Of a stretch of DNA of 64,000 nt, positions 44,481 through 53,599 are shown in pieces. Position 1 is the first letter of the stretch. Each line of letters opens with the position of its first letter. Origin of the DNA: Betaproteobacteria bacterium (GTDB lineage Bacteria > Acidobacteriota > Terriglobia > Acidiferrales > UBA7541); the NCBI GenBank assembly GCA_903970165.1, contig CAJCHZ010000024.1, positions 44,398-108,397 on the forward strand. The letters run 5' to 3'. The notes under the pieces are model-generated. The model was not told the origin of the DNA and searched no databases. It saw nothing but the letters and a program-made list of their open reading frames with translations. A program made the translations under genes and the position numbers.

Positions 44481-45530
44481 TTAGTCAAAGCTCCTCAGTG
44501 CCAGACCCACGGCAATGGCTAGCCGCGGAGACATTTCGCGGATTTGGTCATCACTGTGTCGGCTGGGATTGACGAGCACTTTCCGAAAGGGATTGAGCTC
44601 TTCGACTGGCATGGCAAACTCTTCGCGGAGCAGGTCCACCAGCCCAGGCACGCGCGCCGTCCCGCCGGCGACCACGATGCGCTGGATATTTTCGCCGCTT
44701 GCGGTAGCCCGGAAAAAGTCAAAAGTCTTTTGAATTTCCAGCGTCAGAATGTCCGATACGCTGCGTAGAATCTGCTGTTTCTGCTCGTCAGTGACACTTG
44801 GGAGGGTATCGCCCTTCTTCAATCGTTCGGCGTCTTCAAAGCTCAGATCCAATTCCTTCTGCAGCGCGTCCGTGTACTGGTTGCCGCCGACGCTTACGTC
44901 GCGCGTAAACAGCGGCACACCGCCGCGCACGATGTTAATGTTCATGACGCTGGCGCCGATGTTGAGCAGCGCAACCGTCTGACCGGCATCCGGCTCGTAG
45001 TTGATTTCGAAGCAGTTCTGCAAGCCGAACGCATCAATGTCAACCACCACGGGTGTCTTCCCCGCCTGGGCAAGGACGTTCGTGTGGTTCAGAATCTTGT
45101 CTTTCTTTACGGCCACCAGCAGGACGTCCATCTGTGCGTCCATCGATTCCAGCAACTGATAGCTCAGGTTAACGTCGGCGATATCGAAGGGGATGTGCTG
45201 GCTGGCTTCCGACGGAATCCTGTCATACAGCTCTTCTTCGGTCATCAAGGGCAGCGGCACTCGCTTGACGATGACGGAGTGCCCCGAAACGGAAGTCGCC
45301 ACGTTTTTCGTCTTCACTCGCTGCGCATCGAAAATTTTGCTGATCGCGTTCGCCACCTGCGGCGCGTCCATGATCGCGCCATCCACGACCGTATCCTGCG
45401 CCAGCGATTCCATCCCAAAGCTAACGAGCTCGTAGCCGGCCTTCGTGGCCTTCAGCTCCACTGCCTTGATCGAGCTTGAGCCGATGTCCAGCCCTACCAG
45501 CTGCCTTGATTTTTTGCCCATTCCCAACAT
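44481..45530 (-). CDS. pilM: type IV pilus assembly ATPase-fold protein PilM
   Basis: 349 residues, actin-like fold. LVGLDIGSSSIKAVEL is the phosphate-1 motif, VVVDIDAFGLQNCFE and ALLNIGASVMNINIVR form the second, and IQRIVVAGGTARVPGLVDLL is the adenosine motif. Cytoplasmic; binds the N-terminus of PilN. First gene of the operon. ATG at 45530; a small helix-turn-helix gene ends 33 bases upstream and may be in the same transcript. Confidence 0.95.
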   Translation of the reverse strand: MLGMGKKSRQLVGLDIGSSSIKAVELKATKAGYELVSFGMESLAQDTVVDGAIMDAPQVANAISKIFDAQRVKTKNVATSVSGHSVIVKRVPLPLMTEEELYDRIPSEASQHIPFDIADVNLSYQLLESMDAQMDVLLVAVKKDKILNHTNVLAQAGKTPVVVDIDAFGLQNCFEINYEPDAGQTVALLNIGASVMNINIVRGGVPLFTRDVSVGGNQYTDALQKELDLSFEDAERLKKGDTLPSVTDEQKQQILRSVSDILTLEIQKTFDFFRATASGENIQRIVVAGGTARVPGLVDLLREEFAMPVEELNPFRKVLVNPSRHSDDQIREMSPRLAIAVGLALRSFD

Positions 45531-45563
45531 GTCTCGGCCTCTTTCGCCAAATCACACGGCAAA

Positions 45564-45860
45564 CTAACGGCGCCTCGCATGCGCCTGGCTCATTTTGCGT
45601 TCCATCCAGCGGTCAAGAATCGTCTTACGCAGTTTCCAACGATTGCCAAGCTTGAACGCGGGAATTTCACCCTCGGTGATGTAACGGTACAGGGTATCCG
45701 GAGAGATCCCCAGATACTGCGACGCCTGCCTCACATTCATCACTTCACGCGATTCATTCACGAAGAACGTCACCCCGGCGCCCGAACGTACGCCTAACCC
45801 CACCACTGATAACGGCACCCCTGCATGCGCTGCGGAATGATCGAGGTGCGTCCCGTGCAA
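45564..45860 (-). CDS. excisionase-family (MerR-like) helix-turn-helix protein
   Basis: The C-terminal ~58 residues are an excisionase-type winged helix domain: MNVRQASQYLGISPDTLYRYITEGEIPAFKLGNRWKLRK, typical of BldC-like or AlpA-like DNA-binding proteins. The N-terminal ~40 residues have weak coding character, so the real start may be GTG at 45773 or ATG at 45740. It lies just upstream of pilM on the same strand and could regulate the pilus genes, which is inference from position only. Confidence 0.82.
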   Translation of the reverse strand: MHGTHLDHSAAHAGVPLSVVGLGVRSGAGVTFFVNESREVMNVRQASQYLGISPDTLYRYITEGEIPAFKLGNRWKLRKTILDRWMERKMSQAHARRR

Positions 45861-46206
45861 GGTTTATCCCATTGAAAACCTCAGAGCGTCAAGGGAATCT
45901 CTACCGGAGTTGCCTTAAAACTACCCCTATTCTTAGGCAGTTCTAGGGTATTCGGGGTCTCTGGCACCATAAATTGTGGCGGCACCAAACCGAAACCACA
46001 ACCCGTTGTGCTTTTTTCCCTTGCGGCGCCTGTACTTGGGGACGGTAATGCTTTGACTGCAATCTTAGGCTTACTCGCCTTTTCGCGCCAGTAAATTTAC
46101 ACCTGGGAGACGTCTCCCTGAAAGGGAGCCTTGCTCCCTCTTTTGGAATCCCGAACCAGCCCTGCCAGGTGGTAGAAACTGGCCCGGCCTGCGCCTTTGA
46201 AGAGAG
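45861..46206 (-). other. intergenic stretch between ubiD-like gene and pilus genes
   Basis: About 345 bases without a gene. It holds a perfect 14-base palindrome GGGAGACGTCTCCC (46105-46118) and the terminator hairpin next to it. It may carry the promoter of the HTH-pil operon, but no clear -35/-10 pair was found. Confidence 0.4.
46124..46144. terminator. hairpin terminator downstream of the ubiD-like gene
   Basis: GGGAGC (46124-46129), a three-base loop and GCTCCC (46133-46138), followed by TCTTTT on the plus strand and TTTC on the minus strand. The ubiD-like gene ends about 60 bases upstream on the minus strand, and the hairpin may serve it. Confidence 0.45.
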
Positions 46207-47679
46207 TTACAGCTGAAAGGACTTCCAGAGGGAAGCAATCCGCGCCCGCGTGCCTTCATCCATTACAATTTCATCCGGCCAAGGCCGAGTAAATCCTTCC
46301 GCCGCCCACTTGCGTGTTGCGTCAATACCCATCTTCGACCCGTAGTCCTGCATTCGCTGCGCGTGATCCAGCGTGTCCACGGGGCCAAGTGAAAACTGTA
46401 CGTCGCGCTCGGGGTCCAGGGCACAAAGCGCTTTCCACACCACTTCGCTGTAGTTGTGAATGTCCACATCGTGATCTACGACCACGATCACCTTCGTAAA
46501 CATCGCTTGCCCCAGCGACCAGATCGCGTTCATGATTTTTCGCGCGTGCCCCGGATAAGACTTGCGAATCGCCACAATCATCAAGTTGTGAAAGATTCCT
46601 TCCGCAGGCATAGCCACGTCCGCAATTTCCGGATACTGCATCTTCATTACGGGGAGAAACACTCGCTCCACCGCGTACCCCATGTAATAGTCTTCTTGCG
46701 GTGGCGGGCCAACCACGGTCGTCAGGTAAATCGGATCCTTTTTGTGGGTCACGCATTCCACATGAAAAACCGGATACTCCCCTTCCAGCGAATAAAATCC
46801 CGTGTGATCGCCGAATGGACCCTCGGTGCGCATCTCATTCAAATTAACGTAGCCTTCGAGAACAATCTCCGCATTCGCGGGCACATCGAGGTCATTCGTT
46901 TCGCAGGGCACCATTTCCACTGGCTCTCGACGCAAAAATCCCGCGAACATCATTTCGTCGAGGTCCGGTGGAATCGGCAACATGCCCGCCAGCGCCGTCC
47001 CGGGGTCCGCTCCAATCGCCACGCTCACAGGTATGCGCCCTTCCGGGTTTTTCGCGCGCGCGCGACGAAAATGCTCCGCGCCATGCTTCTGCGTCTGCCA
47101 ATGCATGCCCGTGGTCCGCTCGTCGTACACATGCATGCGGTACATGCCGACGTTTCGTTTCCCTGTCTCCGGGTTTTTCGTGAACACCAGAGGAAACGTA
47201 ATGAACCGCCCGCCATCCTGCGGCCAGCATTTCAAAATAGGGAAATCGAAAAGGTTCACATCGCCGGCGTGATGCATCACTTCCTTGCACGCTCCGGTCT
47301 TTACGGTCTTCGGGAAGAATGATCCTAATTCCGCTAGCTTCGGCAACATTTTAATCTTGTCGAAAAGCCCCTGCGGCGTCTCCATCTTCAGAAAACCCTG
47401 AATCCGCTCCGCAACTTCATCCAGCCGCCCCACTTCGAACGCCAACTCCATCCGCCTTACACTTCCAAATGTGTTCACCAGCAATGGCACGCGCGAGCCC
47501 TTCGGTTTTTCAAACAATAGCGCCGGCCCCACGCTATCCGGCAGCCGCTTCGGATCCCGCGCCACGCGCTGCGTCACCTCGGTAATCTCCAGAACGGGGT
47601 CCACTTCGGCGCGAATGCGCTTCAGCTCCCCTTCCTTCTCCAATTTCTGGACAAACTCCCGCAAATCCTGATAGGCCAA
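46207..47679 (-). CDS. UbiD-family prFMN-dependent decarboxylase
   Basis: 490 residues. UbiD enzymes decarboxylate aromatic or unsaturated acids with prenylated FMN. Landmarks are DLREFVQKLEKEGELKRI at the N-terminus, PAEGIFHNLMIVAIRK, and the catalytic-region sequence NLNEMRTEGPFGDHTGFYS, where the conserved Arg-Glu-Glu network and the GDHTG metal/cofactor site lie. In bacteria without a ubi pathway such proteins often serve menaquinone synthesis (MqnP-linked) or aromatic degradation. No UbiX partner is in the window. ATG at 47679. Single gene. Confidence 0.9.
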   Translation of the reverse strand: MAYQDLREFVQKLEKEGELKRIRAEVDPVLEITEVTQRVARDPKRLPDSVGPALLFEKPKGSRVPLLVNTFGSVRRMELAFEVGRLDEVAERIQGFLKMETPQGLFDKIKMLPKLAELGSFFPKTVKTGACKEVMHHAGDVNLFDFPILKCWPQDGGRFITFPLVFTKNPETGKRNVGMYRMHVYDERTTGMHWQTQKHGAEHFRRARAKNPEGRIPVSVAIGADPGTALAGMLPIPPDLDEMMFAGFLRREPVEMVPCETNDLDVPANAEIVLEGYVNLNEMRTEGPFGDHTGFYSLEGEYPVFHVECVTHKKDPIYLTTVVGPPPQEDYYMGYAVERVFLPVMKMQYPEIADVAMPAEGIFHNLMIVAIRKSYPGHARKIMNAIWSLGQAMFTKVIVVVDHDVDIHNYSEVVWKALCALDPERDVQFSLGPVDTLDHAQRMQDYGSKMGIDATRKWAAEGFTRPWPDEIVMDEGTRARIASLWKSFQL

Positions 47680-47792
47680 TTCTCTTCCTTCCCTTCTCGA
47701 TTCTTGCTTTCAACCGCGGCGGGTAACCCGAACGGAAGACTCTAGCACGGCCGCGCTTTGCCAACGATGCTAGCTCGAAGCGAAATCGCGCT

Positions 47793-49313
47793 TCACTGCA
47801 CGTGCGCATCGAACACGCCGGTCTCCACCTGCCCCGCGCGTTTGATCTGCACAAAAATCCGGTACTCTCCCGCCTTCGGGAATCCGTAAGGAAAAGTCAC
47901 CTCCGGCTCCAACTTCTGGGCCGCAGCAGACATCATCATCCCACTCGGCATCCCGCCTTCCACCGCCGACATTCCCCCACTATTCGCCAATCCCAACGCC
48001 GCCATCGAAACCGACCCCGCCGGATGAATGTGCGCAAACACACTCAAATCCGAACTCACGATCTCCGCATGCCCGGCCATTCCCATGTACGGCTCACCAT
48101 CTTTCGCCGGCTGACCATCTTTATCTTCAATCTTGAATTTCAAGGTCAACGCTGTGTTCGCCAGCAAGGGTCCGCTTCCCCGCTCCCAAACCAACTTCCC
48201 GCCATCAGCCAATGGCGCGCTAGCCGATCCCGCACCGCCTGTCATCGCAGTCAAAGCCGGCCCCGACCAAACAGAGTCGTCCCCCGCCAGCTGTGGCCCG
48301 TTAATCGCTGGCAAATCCGCTTGCCCCACCAGCGTCCATGGGAAGCCATTTTTGTCCACTACATCGGCAAACACTTCGTAGTGCCCCGCCGGCACGTTCG
48401 GCAATTCATCGACAAACACGCCGCCGTCCCGCCGCTCCGGATGCAAATGGAACATCTGCTCCATTCCGGGCGTGCTGATCAAAAAGAGATGCATCAAGTG
48501 GTTGTGATCTGGAATCACCTCTTCCATCTTCACGTTCTCCGACCACTCCGGATCCTGCCCCTTCGCCCGAATCACCAACCGGTTCCCGTTCTCCAAACTC
48601 GTCTCCGCTATCGGCGGCTTGAAATAGCTTACGCTTCTATCGTAGTTCCGCGCCTCCACTCCCCACCACGACTTCCCCAGATAAATGATTCCCACCACCA
48701 CGACTGCCGTAATCGCCATCACCACTCGCGCCCGCCGCGCCCGCGACGGTGACGGTGCCTCGCCCGGCTCCAGATTCCCTTCTCGCGCCGCCGCGCCCGC
48801 GATAAACACCATGCCAACGGCAAGGAACGCCATCAAAAAGAAAAGCAGTCCGCCAAGCGATTTCTCCATCGGAAAAGTTCGCTGCGCAAACGCTGGCACG
48901 GGCACTGCCAACTCTCCCTTCCCCTTGCTTCCTTCCGCCGTAACGCGCACCTTCAGCGCGCCATGCTCCATCAACCACAATCGCCCCGTAAAAAATTGCG
49001 AATCCTCCGTCGACCTTTCCGCAACATCGGGCGTCGGCGGAAAATTCGATCCCGCTCCGGTAAGCCGCATCGGCACAATCTCAATTTTCTCGACATCCTT
49101 CGACGAGCTGCGCACCTGAATCTCCGCGATCCCCGGAATCACCTGCGGCACGATCACGGACACATACAGGTGATATGGCCCCGCCTCTCCTTCAAAATAA
49201 ACGTCCGGGCTTCCCACGTGCGCGCCCAAGGAAATCGACGCCGCTAAAATCAGTACCGTCCCCGCAACAATCCGCAGCCGCAGGAATCTTCTCCATCCCA
49301 TTCGTGTCCGCAT
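47793..49313 (-). CDS. membrane-anchored protein with His-rich extracytoplasmic domains
   Basis: 506 residues from ATG at 49313, whose A is also the last base of the upstream gene's stop (TGATG). A signal/anchor helix (VAGTVLILAASISLGAHV) precedes a beta-sandwich (YHLYVSVIVPQVIPG). Two further helices lie near residues 155-185 and 205-225. The C-terminal half has IPDHNHLMHLFLISTPGMEQMFHLHPE and later SVFAHIHPAGS and GGMPSGMMMS, His- and Met-rich motifs that could bind copper or another metal. The final strands resemble YtkA/CopC-like barrels. Function unknown; it is translationally coupled to the next gene. Confidence 0.6.
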   Translation of the reverse strand: MRTRMGWRRFLRLRIVAGTVLILAASISLGAHVGSPDVYFEGEAGPYHLYVSVIVPQVIPGIAEIQVRSSSKDVEKIEIVPMRLTGAGSNFPPTPDVAERSTEDSQFFTGRLWLMEHGALKVRVTAEGSKGKGELAVPVPAFAQRTFPMEKSLGGLLFFLMAFLAVGMVFIAGAAAREGNLEPGEAPSPSRARRARVVMAITAVVVVGIIYLGKSWWGVEARNYDRSVSYFKPPIAETSLENGNRLVIRAKGQDPEWSENVKMEEVIPDHNHLMHLFLISTPGMEQMFHLHPERRDGGVFVDELPNVPAGHYEVFADVVDKNGFPWTLVGQADLPAINGPQLAGDDSVWSGPALTAMTGGAGSASAPLADGGKLVWERGSGPLLANTALTLKFKIEDKDGQPAKDGEPYMGMAGHAEIVSSDLSVFAHIHPAGSVSMAALGLANSGGMSAVEGGMPSGMMMSAAAQKLEPEVTFPYGFPKAGEYRIFVQIKRAGQVETGVFDAHVQ

Positions 49314-50524
49314 CACCGTCGCATCCTCCGCATCCAATCACCCCATGCCAACCCCAACCGAGCCGTAATCACGCTGAACACAATCGCCATCCCCAACAAA
49401 ATCCAAAAGCGCCCCGACGCCTCGATGTTTTGAAATTGATACGGATTGTAGAGAACATTCGCCGGATCAAAATAAGCAAAATAACCCATTCCGAAAATTC
49501 TGTTCCGCGCCGCGGGCGACATCAAAAAATCCGCAAACGGCCACTGCGCCACCAGAAAACTCAGCACAAACAGCGGACCGCTCACGAGCGCCAGCTTCCA
49601 TCTTCCCCAGCCGTCCGTCTTACGCCATAACAGATCGAGTAGAACCGCCGGCACAATCAGCAGCAGCGGAAAATGCAGCGGCACTAGATGCGTAATGTGT
49701 TGATAGACCGGTCCAAGTTTCGGCTCCGCGGGAAACAGCGGCAGTATCCACTCAAACGCCAGCAAGATCGCGGTGTAAATTCCAGCGACTGCCGTGCAGC
49801 CCCAGCGCCACTGTGATCCCCACGCGGGCGCAATAAGCACCACGGGAACGGCAATCGCCACCGCCAGATAGCACGCCGCCGTGTGCATTTCCGTAGGCCA
49901 CGTGCTTCCCGTCAAAATCGTCCCCATCTGCGCCACGCATCCCGATCCCACATAAAGCAGAAGCCACCGCAAGGTTGTTCGCACCGCTTCCGTGGCGCGG
50001 TTCATCAACCCGGCGATCAGGGCCATTAATCCAATCTTTATCGCCAACGATCCGAGTGACAGCAAGGTATGCGGCGGGCTCACAATCTTCACGTCCAACC
50101 CGTAAGCGTTGTGCCACCAATTATCGAACGGAGCCGACGTCAGCATCGCGATGCAGCCCCACACCGCAATAAACGCCCCCAGCGGCCCGCGAAATCCCCA
50201 GATTTTTACAGATGCTTCCTGCTTTGCCACATCGTGTCCAAACGTCGCCGTCAAAATCATGTACGCGCACGCGATCCCCACCAACACGCCAGTCAACTGA
50301 ATCATGATGTGCGCCGGAGTCCAGAACGTGTCCCGGCCAATCGACATGTGCCAGGAAATGTCCCAGGGCCCGCCAATCATTCCGCAAACTATCCCGGCAA
50401 CCATGCACCATATCGTCCACGGAATCGAGTCCACGCGAGCCAAGGCGCTCCCGCTAGCCCACGTCGCGACCGGCGGCCGGGCAATATGTTGTCCAAAGGG
50501 AATGGTTTGTCCCATCGCTAGCAA
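49313..50524 (-). CDS. polytopic membrane protein of unknown function
   Basis: 403 residues with about ten hydrophobic helices. Conserved-looking polar residues lie within or next to helices: GGPWDISWHMSIGRDTFWTPAHI near residues 50-72, SAPFDNWWHNAYGLDV, PPHTLLSLG and STWPTEMHTAACY. The several His and Trp-Asp pairs at membrane borders suggest a metal or heme site rather than a plain transporter, but this is a guess. Start ATG at 50524; the Met at 50515 is an equal choice. It overlaps the His-rich membrane protein by one base and probably works with it. Confidence 0.6.
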   Translation of the reverse strand: MLAMGQTIPFGQHIARPPVATWASGSALARVDSIPWTIWCMVAGIVCGMIGGPWDISWHMSIGRDTFWTPAHIMIQLTGVLVGIACAYMILTATFGHDVAKQEASVKIWGFRGPLGAFIAVWGCIAMLTSAPFDNWWHNAYGLDVKIVSPPHTLLSLGSLAIKIGLMALIAGLMNRATEAVRTTLRWLLLYVGSGCVAQMGTILTGSTWPTEMHTAACYLAVAIAVPVVLIAPAWGSQWRWGCTAVAGIYTAILLAFEWILPLFPAEPKLGPVYQHITHLVPLHFPLLLIVPAVLLDLLWRKTDGWGRWKLALVSGPLFVLSFLVAQWPFADFLMSPAARNRIFGMGYFAYFDPANVLYNPYQFQNIEASGRFWILLGMAIVFSVITARLGLAWGDWMRRMRR

Positions 50525-50787
50525 CTCCTCCGCGGCAACTCACCGCGAGCCTGCAATACCACCTTGCCGCGAGTCTACACCGCGCCGCCGCGTCTGAAAA
50601 CGCCCAACTGCCCTTGGCACGCCTCGCCCTACTGGCATTACGCAGGCGAACTCCGAATCGTTACGCCACTGCGGACCGGAGTCCTCCCGAACTCGCCAGA
50701 CACCGAACTTCCCAGACAGTTGCTTAGGACCGCCCCATTCGCTAGTGTAGTGCGACGAAATTTTGAGCATCTAGGGAAGAGGCGCGG

Positions 50788-51080
50788 CTAACCCGTATAC
50801 CCGCACACACCAACGCGAGGAGAGTTAACTACCGGCAGGCACATCTCGTCGCCACACTCATGTGCGACGGCGCACGCGTCACAGAGCCACCCCTCCCCAT
50901 TCCACGCGCATTCGGTACAGATTTGGGTGGCGGGCTGGATGCTACACCGCTGGCAGCTTGCCTGCGGTGCCTCGTTTCTGGCCAATACTTGTACGGCGCC
51001 CTTCGGCAAGCCTTGCTCACGAAGGGCAACAACCTTTAGCACAAGAGCCGTTGGAGAACCGTAGTCATGTTCGTCCCCAT
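50788..51080 (-). pseudogene. C-terminal fragment of a pRiA4b ORF-3-like protein
   Basis: The part from about 51080 to the stop reads HDYGSPTALVLKVVA, then QVLARNEAPQASCQRC, CTECAWNGEGWLCDACAVAHECG and MCLPVVNSPRVGVCGYTG. This is the cysteine-rich tail typical of the plasmid pRiA4b ORF-3 family, with a treble-clef-like set of Cys/His. The N-terminal domain is absent; the frame upstream of 51080 is the antisense of another gene fragment. It is therefore a truncated copy. Confidence 0.7.
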
Positions 51081-51234
51081 CTCGAAAGACACCGGCCTCG
51101 TGTCCTACAAAACCACCGAAAAAGGCAATTCCCACGGCCACGAATTTACCTCCTTGGTCTACGTCTCCTCCGTCTGGACTCACCGTGGCGACAAGTGGCT
51201 CTGCCTCTTCAGCCAGGAAACCGCCGCTCGATAA
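51067..51234 (+). pseudogene. C-terminal fragment of a SnoaL/DUF4440-like protein
   Basis: A 55-residue frame, MFVPISKDTGLVSYKTTEKG, then SLVYVSSVWTHRGDKWLCLFSQETA, matches the last strands of SnoaL-like (NTF2 fold) proteins such as DUF4440. The N-terminal half is missing. Its left end abuts the pRiA4b ORF-3-like fragment on the opposite strand. Confidence 0.65.
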
Positions 51235-51343
51235 CCGGCCCGCTGTGCCACATGGACGGTAACGGCGTTATACGGAGTTTGATAGCAAATCTTGGCGCTG
51301 TCTTGTTTAATTGCTTGTCGCTAGCACACTCGGAGATTGAAGA

Positions 51344-51928
51344 ATGGAGTTTTGGAAACAACTAGCGCTTCTAGGCCTTCTCTTGGTCACATCGTTCACC
51401 CCCGTTTTCGCCCAAGGTCCTCCGCCTGCTCCGTCAGAATTCACAGACTCAAATCTGGGATTTCGCTATACGCCACCGCCCCAAATGCTTGATTTCACAG
51501 CCATCGACAGACGAACCATTCGCGAGAGAGCGGTCGCACAAGGCACAACCAATACACTTACGCTCCTATCGTCGCTGCGATCCGGTCCTGATGATACCGC
51601 CGCGGATTGGCGCACGATTGGGATTCAGACTTATCCTCACGAGAAGTTCAGAAGGCAAAACGATCGTGACGCGAGCGTTAAGTTTTCGCGCTCGATTGCA
51701 GGAAATGCAAAAGAAGTCGGTCAACCATCGGATGTAACAATAGGAAACTTCCACTTTGTTGTTTCTTCATTTGAACTGCGGGAAGGGCAACTCACAAGAC
51801 GTGCTCGTGTTTACACCACGGTTCGCAAAGGATTGATGCTATCGCTCTCTTTTTCGGCCAATTCACTGGACACGCTGGATGCTATCGTCTCGTCTATGAA
51901 AACCTTTGCACCCCTGGAAACCAAATGA
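51344..51928 (+). CDS. secreted protein of unknown function
   Basis: 194 residues with a clear signal peptide (FWKQLALLGLLLVTSFTPVFAQ). The mature part starts with a Pro-rich stretch and SNLGFRYTPPPQM, then alternating strands and helices including VTIGNFHFVVSSFELR and RRARVYTTVRKGLMLSLSFSANSLDTLDAIVSSMKTF. The ending resembles the PsbP/DcrB-like fold, where a last helix follows a strand reporting on membrane lipoproteins. No firm family. ATG at 51344, with GGAG some way upstream. The VWA gene follows. Confidence 0.65.
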   Translation: MEFWKQLALLGLLLVTSFTPVFAQGPPPAPSEFTDSNLGFRYTPPPQMLDFTAIDRRTIRERAVAQGTTNTLTLLSSLRSGPDDTAADWRTIGIQTYPHEKFRRQNDRDASVKFSRSIAGNAKEVGQPSDVTIGNFHFVVSSFELREGQLTRRARVYTTVRKGLMLSLSFSANSLDTLDAIVSSMKTFAPLETK

Positions 51929-52034
51929 GGGCCATCTGATCCCAACTCATCTGATTCGTCGTTTATCGGGCGCAACCCTCGCCACGTTTCGCGGCGTCTC
52001 ATATTCACGGTCTAGTCGCATCCCTGGTGAATAT

Positions 52035-53054
52035 ATGACCTGGAAGAAAACCATCCCTACTTTTGTTATTACGGCCCTGGTCTCTTGTACCGGTCTCTCG
52101 CAAGAAACCAGGCAAACGCGGGAATTGCGAGAGAAAATTAGGGTCGAATCAAATCTCGTCGTTCTGAGCGTCACCGTGAAAGACGACCGCGGCAAACTTG
52201 TCGCCGGCTTACTCAAGGACGACTTCCATGTATTTGACGACGAAGTCGAACAAAGTATTCTCGCTTTCACCGATGAAAGTCTTCCTCTTTCGCTCCTAAT
52301 TCTCGTCGACGACGACCTGAAGTGGAAGGAAGGAACGCAGATGGCTAGAAGTGTGCGTTCCATCATCGGCGACATCGCTGACCAGGACGAAGTCATGGTC
52401 TGCCGTTTTGACATGCTGTTCTATCCGGGAGACGAGTTCACCAGCGACTCGACGAAACTTATGGCTGCCTTAAAATCTGCGCAGTCCGCCGCACAACCCT
52501 CCGCTCCCTATATCCCGGAGCCTCTGATCAGCGATCCGGTCTCGACTACTGGACCACCGCCAATCGCTGCCCCAACCTATGCTGGTTCCAGACCCAGCAA
52601 GGCGCTTGAAGATGCGCTTTACTCCTCAGCGCAACTTCTTCAGCAACGGCCCAATGACCGTCGTCGAATCATTCTGATCCTTACCGACGGTTTAGATGAA
52701 CCAAAGTTGAATCACCATTCTCCCGAAGCGGTGCGCGACCTACTCCTTCAAGACAATATCTCCGTCTATGCCTTAGCCACAGGCTCTTCCAAATCGAAAC
52801 ACAAATTCTTTAATTTGACCGACTACTCCTCGAAAACGGGGGGCGGAATTTTCTTCGCAACGTCAACGTACACCATGGAACTCACGTTATCGCGCATGAC
52901 GGAACAAGCCCGCCATGACTACACCCTCGTGTACGCCCCTACAGGCAACAACGCTTCCGCAAAGTTCCACACTCTCAGGGTGACTGCCGGCTCCGGCTAC
53001 CACGCCACGACCCGTTCGAGTTACGACACCAGTTCGGACACACCCAACCCGTAG
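52035..53054 (+). CDS. secreted VWFA-related domain protein (acidobacterial type)
   Basis: 339 residues from ATG at 52035 (the frame is open to 51906). Signal peptide TIPTFVITALVSCTGLSQ. The family hallmark is the segment VLSVTVKDDRGKLVAGLLKDDFHVFDDEVEQ before the VWA domain. The VWA core runs LSLLILVDDDLKWKEG, then VMVCRFD, and RRRIILILTDGLDEP. The metal site reads DDDLK instead of DxSxS, so the ion site is probably lost. Such proteins are abundant in Acidobacteriota, secreted and of unknown role. It may share a transcript with the preceding secreted protein. Confidence 0.85.
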   Translation: MTWKKTIPTFVITALVSCTGLSQETRQTRELREKIRVESNLVVLSVTVKDDRGKLVAGLLKDDFHVFDDEVEQSILAFTDESLPLSLLILVDDDLKWKEGTQMARSVRSIIGDIADQDEVMVCRFDMLFYPGDEFTSDSTKLMAALKSAQSAAQPSAPYIPEPLISDPVSTTGPPPIAAPTYAGSRPSKALEDALYSSAQLLQQRPNDRRRIILILTDGLDEPKLNHHSPEAVRDLLLQDNISVYALATGSSKSKHKFFNLTDYSSKTGGGIFFATSTYTMELTLSRMTEQARHDYTLVYAPTGNNASAKFHTLRVTAGSGYHATTRSSYDTSSDTPNP

Positions 53055-53231
53055 CCATCAGTAATCGCGATCTCGGAGCATACGAATCTTATTGAGCGGC
53101 TATACCTGCGTTTCGTGAGTACGGGACAATCCGCGAGCTTCGCTGGCGACTCCAGTCGAAACCAGACGCAATCACGTTATCCACCTTCGAATCATCCCCA
53201 TCCTTGACTGTTGGTACTTCGAAACTCATGC

Positions 53232-53260
53232 TTGACAATAGTTCGATGATTAGCTAAATA
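53232..53260 (+). promoter_or_regulatory. promoter with palindromic operator before the SdpR-like gene
   Basis: TTGACA (53232-53237), 17 bases, and TAAATA (53255-53260). The perfect palindrome TTAGCTAA (53250-53257) overlaps the -10 and is a likely operator. The expected start of transcription falls at about the GTG codon (53268), suggesting a leaderless message. Confidence 0.5.
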
Positions 53261-53267
53261 TAGATTT

Positions 53268-53597
53268 GTGAACAGCGTCTTCAAAGCTCTTTCCGATCCA
53301 ACGCGCCGCCGCGTCCTGCAACTGCTGCGCAAACAACCGATGTCAGCCGGTGACTTGTCCGGCCATTTTGCCGTCTCCAAGCCGACTATGTCCGCCCATT
53401 TTTCCGTGCTCCAGAATGCAGGGCTGATCGAAGCCGAAAAAAGCGGCAGGACCATCGTCTACCGGCTCAGGATGTCCGTCCTCGAAGAGGCCCTGCTCGG
53501 CTTCGCGCAAACGGTGGGTTGGGACATGAAGGGCGGGGCGCGCCGGGCCGCGTTAAAGAGCGGGACAAGATTGCGTCCACTGAAGCAGGAGGGTTAA
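53268..53597 (+). CDS. ArsR-family regulator, SdpR-like
   Basis: 109 residues. Winged helix-turn-helix: NSVFKALSDPTRRRVLQLLRKQPMSAGDLSGHFAVSKPTMSAHFSVLQNAGLIEAEKSGRTIVYRL. It lacks the metal-binding CVC of ArsR. It matches SdpR, the autorepressor in the sdpRI operon, where a membrane-bound SdpI sequesters it. Start GTG at 53268, close to the predicted promoter. The next gene begins three bases after its stop and is SdpI-like, giving strong context. Confidence 0.9.
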   Translation: MNSVFKALSDPTRRRVLQLLRKQPMSAGDLSGHFAVSKPTMSAHFSVLQNAGLIEAEKSGRTIVYRLRMSVLEEALLGFAQTVGWDMKGGARRAALKSGTRLRPLKQEG

Positions 53598-53599
53598 CG

